A DNA stretch of 35,001 nt from DAOUBF01 sp034432795 (GTDB lineage Bacteria; Chloroflexota; Anaerolineae; DSLN01), in the NCBI GenBank assembly GCA_034432795.1, contig DAOUBF010000032.1, forward strand, positions 1 through 35,001. The letters are read 5' to 3'. The notes below the pieces were generated by a model. It worked only from the letters and a program-made list of their open reading frames with translations. It searched no databases and was not told the origin of the DNA. Positions 30,631 through 35,001 of this stretch are shown in pieces; positions within the stretch are counted from its first letter, which is position 1; every line of letters starts with the position of its first letter. The position numbers and the translations under genes are program-made.

Positions 30631-30674
30631 GTCCCGCCGGAGGAATATCATTCACAGTATAACGAGGAGCAGGG

Positions 30675-31586
30675 TTGTTCAATCGTCTCAAGGGCTTGCG
30701 TGAAAGCCTGGATCGCACCCGGCGCACCGTCTTCGGTCAGATTGCCATGGTGCTGGGGGCGACAGAGATCACCGAGGCCACCTGGGAAGACCTGGAGGCC
30801 GTGCTGATCCAGGCGGATGTGGGCGTGACCACGACCGCGCTCCTGCTGGAGCGGCTGAAGGAGCGCGTCCGGCGCGAGGGCCTCCTCCGCAGCGATGAAC
30901 TCCAGGGCGCCCTCAAGGCTGAATTGCGCGCCCTGCTGGGCAATCCGCCGCCGTTGCGCCTCAGCCGCGACCGACTGCTCAACGTCGTCCTGATCGTGGG
31001 GGTGAACGGCAGCGGCAAGACCACCTCCATCGGCAAGCTGGCCTACTATTACCGCCAGCAGGGATGGTCGGTGCTCCTGGCCGCCGCCGACACCTTCCGG
31101 GCGGCAGCGATTGAGCAACTGCGCATCTGGGGCCAGCGGGCCGGCGTGGAGGTGATCAGCGGTCAGCCCGGCGGCGACCCCGGCGCCGTGCTGTACGACG
31201 CCATCCGGGCCGCACGCTCTCGCCAGGCGAACCTGGTCATCGCCGACACTGCCGGGCGCCTGCACACGAAATATAACCTGATGCAGGAACTAAAGAAGGT
31301 GCACAACGTGGCCATGCGCAACGTGCATGAAGCGCCACACGAGACGCTGCTCGTCCTGGATGCGACCACCGGCCAGAACGCGCTGGCCCAGGCCCGCAGC
31401 TTCCAGGATGCCGTCCAGGTGACCGGTGTGGTCCTGGCGAAGCTGGATGGCACCGCAAAGGGCGGCATGGTCTTTGCCATCGCCCACGAACTAGGGCTAC
31501 CGGTGCGCTTCGTCGGCACCGGCGAATCCATTGAAGACCTGGCGCCGTTTGATGCCGATGTGTTCGTGGAGAGTCTGTTTGCATAA
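30675..31586 (+). CDS. ftsY: Signal recognition particle receptor FtsY
   Basis: SRP-type GTPase that receives ribosome-SRP complexes at the membrane for cotranslational insertion. The 303-aa protein is an NG-domain form without a long acidic A-domain. The N-domain covers residues 1-95. The G-domain has the P-loop GVNGSGKTTSIGKLA, then ADTFRAAAIEQL, ADTAGRLHTK and AKLDGTAKGG. The TTG start at 30675 has GAGGAG just upstream and yields the normal N-terminus MFNRLKGLRESLDRTR. It is followed 12 bp later by prfB, a likely operon. Confidence 0.96.
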   Translation: MFNRLKGLRESLDRTRRTVFGQIAMVLGATEITEATWEDLEAVLIQADVGVTTTALLLERLKERVRREGLLRSDELQGALKAELRALLGNPPPLRLSRDRLLNVVLIVGVNGSGKTTSIGKLAYYYRQQGWSVLLAAADTFRAAAIEQLRIWGQRAGVEVISGQPGGDPGAVLYDAIRAARSRQANLVIADTAGRLHTKYNLMQELKKVHNVAMRNVHEAPHETLLVLDATTGQNALAQARSFQDAVQVTGVVLAKLDGTAKGGMVFAIAHELGLPVRFVGTGESIEDLAPFDADVFVESLFA

Positions 31587-31598
31587 CATGGGGTGATT

Positions 31599-32715
31599 AT
31601 GGAAGAGCTTATTCGTCGTCTGAAGGCCTTAAACGCAAAGATTGAGTTTTTGAAGGAGCGTCTTTGACGTCGCAGGCAAGCAACAAGAGATCACGCGGCT
31701 GGAACGCCGGGCTGCTGATCCCCGCCTATGGGATGACCCTCAAACGGCCCAGGCTGTCATGCGCGACCTGGCCCGCCTGCGCGATGAGGTGCAGGTGTGG
31801 GAGCGCCTCTCGGCGCGGGTCGCGGATGCGCTGGAATTGGCCGACCTGGGGGATGAGGGCCTGCGGCCCGACCTGGAAGCCGAGGTCACGGCCTTAGAGC
31901 AGGAAGTGGGCCATCTGGAATTCCGCCTGCTACTGAGCGGCCCCTATGACCAGAGCGACGCCATCCTGGCGATCCACGCCAGCGAGGGGGGCACAGAGGC
32001 CCAGGACTGGGCCGCCATGCTCCTGCGCATGTACCTGCGCTGGGCCGAGTCGCACGGCTATAAGACCGAAATCCTGGACAGCCTGGAGGGGGAAGAGGCC
32101 GGCTACAAGAGCGTCACGGTCAGCGTCGCCGGCGCGTACGCCTACGGCTATCTTAAAGGGGAGCGCGGCGGGCATCGCCTGGTGCGCCTCTCGCCCTTTG
32201 ACGCTGCCCATCGCCGCCACACCTCCTTCGCCACTGTGGAGGTCTGGCCGGATATTGAGAACACCACCGAGGTCATCATCCACCCGAACGACCTGATCAT
32301 TGAGACCTTCCGCGCCTCCAGCGCCGGTGGGCAGCACGTCCAGAAGAACGAGACCGCCGTGCGCATCACGCACATCCCCACCGGCATCGTGGTCTCCTGC
32401 CAGAACGAGCGCTCGCAGGTGCAGAACCGCGAGAACGCGCTGAAGGTGCTGCGCGCCCGGCTCCTGGCGCTGGAAGAGGAGAAGCGCCGCCAGGAACTGC
32501 GGGCGTTGAAAGGGGAACCGGTGATCGCCGGCTTCGGCGTGCGCATCCGCTCCTACTTCCTGCATCCTTACCAACTCGTCACCGACCATCGCACCGGCTA
32601 TGAGACCAGCAACGCCCAGGCCGTGCTGGACGGGGATTTGGATGCATTCATGGAAGCCTACCTGCGCCAGCAGCTAGGCGAACCGGCGACCCCGCTGCCC
32701 CCAACTACTGAATGA
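31599..32715 (+). CDS. prfB: Peptide chain release factor 2 with programmed +1 frameshift
   Basis: Recognises UGA and UAA stop codons and releases the nascent peptide. Translation starts at ATG 31599 and reads 22 codons (MEELIRRLKALNAK and on) to an in-frame TGA at 31665-31667. It then shifts +1 at CTT-T and continues from GAC 31666 to 32715. The joined product has about 371 aa, the normal length. Tripeptide motif SPF (VRLSPFDAAHRR) sets UGA/UAA specificity, and GGQ (SSAGGQHVQKNE) triggers hydrolysis. Both are intact. The gene runs 11 bp past the convergent stop of the PEP-mobile-domain gene. Confidence 0.96.
31653..31668 (+). promoter_or_regulatory. RF2 autoregulatory +1 frameshift site
   Basis: The site has an internal Shine-Dalgarno AAGGAG (31653-31658), a 3-nt spacer and CTTTGAC (31662-31668), the same order and spacing as in E. 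coli prfB. Low RF2 favours the shift; high RF2 ends translation at the TGA. Confidence 0.95.
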
Positions 32716-34372
32716 TGCGCACCAGGCCGGCGCTGCCATCCACTTCCAGCATTTGCCCGTCACGGATCAGCCTGGTCGCCTGGCCGGTGCCAACCACTGC
32801 CGGGATGCCAAACTCACGTGCCAGGATGGCGGCATGGCTGAGGACGCCCCCCGTGTCTGTGACGATGGCGGCCACAATGGCGAACAGGGGCGTCCAGGGC
32901 GGCGCTGTCGTCTCGGTGACCAGGATGTCGCCGGGCTGAAGCTTACTGACCTCAGCGAGCGAGCGCAGCACACGCGCCGGGCCGCGCGCCAGGCCACGCG
33001 CGCCGGGATGGCCATACAGGATAGGTGGGGCAGATGGCGCCGGGGGCGCCCCCCAGAAGCGCACGATGGCGCGCATGATGGGGCTATCCCATTCGCCCGG
33101 CGGCGCGCCCAGGACCGGCGGCGGCGTGATCGTACGGAAATGGGCCATCTCCGCTTGGCGCAGGGCTACGCGCGGCCTGATCTCTATGGCGCCGGGCGCC
33201 TGCGCCATTGCGCTCACTTCGTCCACAGTGAGGTAAAACACGTCGTCCGGCCTGTCCAGCAGGCCGGCAGCCACGAAACGCCGGCCCAGCTCCAACAAGA
33301 CCCGACGCACCCGATAGCGCACGCAGTAGTCAATATAAAAGCCATGGTCTTCCAGGATCATCGTCGCAGCCTGGGCCGCTCCGAGCAGGCGCTCAAACTC
33401 CTCCGCCACCCGCGATGGGTAGGCCCTGAGATGCCTGCGCGTCTGCGCGATCAGCCGTTCGCGCTCGGCGGCCAGGGCCTGTATCTCCGCCTCCAGGTCG
33501 CGCTCCGGCTGGGCGATATACTCTTTCAGGCTCTTGAGGACCGTGCTGGGGTCCTCTATCCAGCTTGGGCTGCTAATATCCCATTTGTCGCTGCGCTGAC
33601 CGTACTCGCTGAGATAGGCGGAGAGTTCCGCCAGGAAGGCCCGGCCTTCCGGGAAGCGTTCCAGCGCGGCGGGGATCGCGGTGGGCGGGTGACGGGCCAG
33701 GGCCTCGCGCACGCCCGGCAGGGCCAGGGCATGGCGGCTCAATTGCCATAACGCCCGGCTGGCCTCCAATGTCTTGTTGCCCAGGCTCTGCAACAGGCGA
33801 TAGGGCCGGTACTCCTCCTGATCCGGGTAAAGATCATAGTAAAAATCGGCGAACTGGCTCATCGCCATGAGCGTTGGCGCGGTGATCCAGATATGGAGAC
33901 GCCAGATGCGCCCTACCCGCGCCACGCTTTCCTCCCAATGCGCCGCGAGCGCGGCCAGAGATGCGTCGCTCAGATCAAAGGCTTCCCAGGCGCACAGATG
34001 CTGCCCGATCTCCGGCAGGAACACGGCCTGCCAGATCTCACCCAGTCGCCCGAGGGTGCGATTGAACCTGTGTAAGGCCCGCTGCTCGCGGGCAGCAAGC
34101 TCCTCCGGCGACAGGGGAAGCGGGCTGATGGTCTGATAATAGTAGGTGTTGATACGGCGCAGGCGGGCCATCAGAGGCAAGTCAAAGGCCTGCGCCATGG
34201 CGGCGAAAGCCGCCTCAAACGCCGTGCCGATCAGCGAGAACTCCATCGGCGACACCGGCTCCGGAAAGTGCATCCGGTCATGTGTCCAGGTCAGAGCGGC
34301 ATCCTGGGGGTCTTCCCAGGCAACAGGGAACTCGGTTGAATCAAATGCCGAGGCAATCTCTGCTGGGATCAT
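32705..34372 (-). CDS. Stand-alone PEP-utilising mobile-domain protein
   Basis: A 555-aa protein. Its C-terminal part (about residues 440-555) is the phosphohistidine swivel domain of PEP synthase, pyruvate phosphate dikinase and rifampicin phosphotransferase, with His513 in GGVLSHAAILAREFGIPAVVGTG. The N-terminal 400 residues are mostly helical (RRVLLELGRRFVAAGLLDRPDDVFYLTVDEV), resembling the central domain of rifampicin phosphotransferase-like proteins. The ATP-grasp domain that would phosphorylate the His is missing and is not encoded nearby, so either a separate partner exists or the protein has another role. The start at 34372 has no clear ribosome binding site. Two TATAAT boxes on the minus strand (34419-34414 and 34430-34425) lie 40-60 bp upstream. 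Confidence 0.82.
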   Translation of the reverse strand: MIPAEIASAFDSTEFPVAWEDPQDAALTWTHDRMHFPEPVSPMEFSLIGTAFEAAFAAMAQAFDLPLMARLRRINTYYYQTISPLPLSPEELAAREQRALHRFNRTLGRLGEIWQAVFLPEIGQHLCAWEAFDLSDASLAALAAHWEESVARVGRIWRLHIWITAPTLMAMSQFADFYYDLYPDQEEYRPYRLLQSLGNKTLEASRALWQLSRHALALPGVREALARHPPTAIPAALERFPEGRAFLAELSAYLSEYGQRSDKWDISSPSWIEDPSTVLKSLKEYIAQPERDLEAEIQALAAERERLIAQTRRHLRAYPSRVAEEFERLLGAAQAATMILEDHGFYIDYCVRYRVRRVLLELGRRFVAAGLLDRPDDVFYLTVDEVSAMAQAPGAIEIRPRVALRQAEMAHFRTITPPPVLGAPPGEWDSPIMRAIVRFWGAPPAPSAPPILYGHPGARGLARGPARVLRSLAEVSKLQPGDILVTETTAPPWTPLFAIVAAIVTDTGGVLSHAAILAREFGIPAVVGTGQATRLIRDGQMLEVDGSAGLVRIIQ

Positions 34373-34712
34373 CGGGTTATGTTACTGGCTGCTGGCCCCT
34401 GGTTGGTATCTCTATTATACAGCTATTATACGGTTTCTTGTACTTCCTTTAAGGTCCTATGCGAGTATCTGACAAGTCGCCCCGCTCATCCCTCCGCCAC
34501 GCTTACTCCTTCTGATATAAGCCCCTACAATGTATTCCCCGCCAGTTGGGAAAGTGCAACGCGCTGGCGAGGGAGTGAAATGCCCTCCCCTGTCCAGCGG
34601 AAGGGTCAGAGAGGGGGTGACTCTCCCCCCCACCCCAGCCCTCCCCCACAATGGGGGGAGGGGATGATGCCTATACCCTCCCCCTGGACGGGGGAGGGCC
34701 GGGGAGGGGGTG
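34373..34712. repeat. Gap with promoter boxes and C-rich/G-rich repeats
   Basis: Positions 34414-34430 hold two tandem minus-strand TATAAT boxes for the PEP-domain gene, with no strong -35. Positions 34581-34712 contain about three degenerate copies of the C-rich/G-rich repeat (arms CCCTCCCCC/GGGGGAGGG). No gene was seen. Confidence 0.65.
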
Positions 34713-34751
34713 AAAAACAGAGGCCCGGCTCTGTCCCCAGAACCGGGCCTC
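34713..34751 (-). terminator. Intrinsic terminator of the partial membrane-protein gene
   Basis: On the minus strand GAGGCCCGG (34751-34743) pairs with CCGGGCCTC (34728-34720), followed by TGTTTTTC. It lies 25 bp after the stop codon at 34776-34778. Confidence 0.85.
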
Positions 34752-34775
34752 CTCACAGCCAGGAAGCGCAGGGCC

Positions 34776-35001
34776 TCAGCCGCTAACGCGCCGCCGCCCA
34801 CGCAGCAGCGCCCAACTCAGCAGCAGCCCCAGTGCCGCCAGCGGAATGGCCCACATCAGCACCGAGCCACCCGCCGCCTGGCCGCCAAACTCCGCCAATC
34901 CCACACTCGTGGGCGGCGTGACCCCGGTGAACTTCTCCGCCTGGCTCAGGAAGCTGCCCGCAAACCCACTGGCCGCATACAGCGTCCCGCCACCCCAGGC
35001 G
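34776..35001 (-). CDS. C-terminal end of a membrane-anchored protein (partial)
   Basis: An open frame on the minus strand enters from the right edge and ends at the stop 34778-34776, giving the last 74-75 residues. It contains GGTLYAASGFAGSFLSQAEK, a small-residue and Thr/Pro-containing stretch, then a membrane helix VLMWAIPLAALGLLLSWALL and a basic tail RGRRRVSG. This end (outside part, one helix, positive tail) fits an exported protein fixed to the membrane by its C-terminus. The intrinsic terminator just after the stop supports a real gene. The product cannot be named from this part. Confidence 0.65.
   Translation of the reverse strand, partial: AWGGGTLYAASGFAGSFLSQAEKFTGVTPPTSVGLAEFGGQAAGGSVLMWAIPLAALGLLLSWALLRGRRRVSG

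Overview
The window reads as a chromosomal segment of a GC-rich, free-living bacterium. I infer a member of Chloroflexota (Anaerolineae-like), with moderate confidence. The reasons are membrane-anchored proteins with Thr/Pro-rich linkers feeding WD40 or LysM domains, short or leaderless mRNAs with clear sigma70-type promoters, and many dispersed G-rich/C-rich hairpin repeats. No single marker gene proves the phylum. There is no CRISPR array, no phage module and no intact insertion sequence.

Layout. Positions 1-5200 (+) hold gapA, pgk, an aldo/keto reductase and hutI. At 5285-5674 (-) lies the RNase P RNA gene with its own promoter. It is followed by about 570 bp of palindromes and a possible small element with 22-bp inverted ends. 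From 6249 to 8732 come hypA (-), an atypical receiver-only protein (+), an Rrf2/IscR-type regulator (-) and an ARPP-like protein (+). A membrane-anchored protein with 14 WD40 repeats follows (8952-11087).

Positions 11324-15777 (+) form a tight run of eleven genes. They encode an ArsR-type regulator, two CxxC thioredoxin-fold proteins, a GcvH-like lipoyl carrier, two DGC (putative zinc-binding) proteins, an OsmC-like protein, a small protein repeating the C-terminal domain of one DGC protein, a Cys/His/Trp-rich miniprotein, a zinc ribbon and a 4Fe-4S protein. I know of no described pathway with this gene set. It is my best candidate for an uncharacterised system, probably a thiol, metal or sulfur relay.

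Positions 16129-16464 encode a cold-shock-type RRM protein. From 27894 down to 16481 (-) runs one compact heme operon of eleven genes: a MerR/excisionase-type regulator, hemA, hemC, hemD, hemB, an AhbD-like radical SAM gene, chdC (hemQ), hemE, cpfC (hemH), cgoX (hemY) and hemL. Together they cover glutamyl-tRNA to heme b by the coproporphyrin-dependent route. They include two unrelated candidates for the last step: ChdC, which needs peroxide, and the AhbD-like enzyme, which works without oxygen.

Positions 28102-28457 (-) hold a 58-aa zinc-ribbon gene behind a leader with an intrinsic-terminator hairpin. A zinc-ribbon/LysM membrane protein, a small unknown gene, ftsY and prfB follow; prfB has its programmed +1 frameshift. 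Last come a stand-alone PEP-utilising mobile-domain protein and the C-terminal end of a membrane-anchored protein running off the window.

Two signals cross gene boundaries. One is a palindrome, GTGACA-NN-TGTCAC, seen upstream of hypA/receiver, rrf2, arsR and the heme operon, which suggests one shared CRP/FNR-type regulator. The other is the dispersed GC-rich repeat families. They fill most intergenic gaps and have also entered three coding regions without breaking them.
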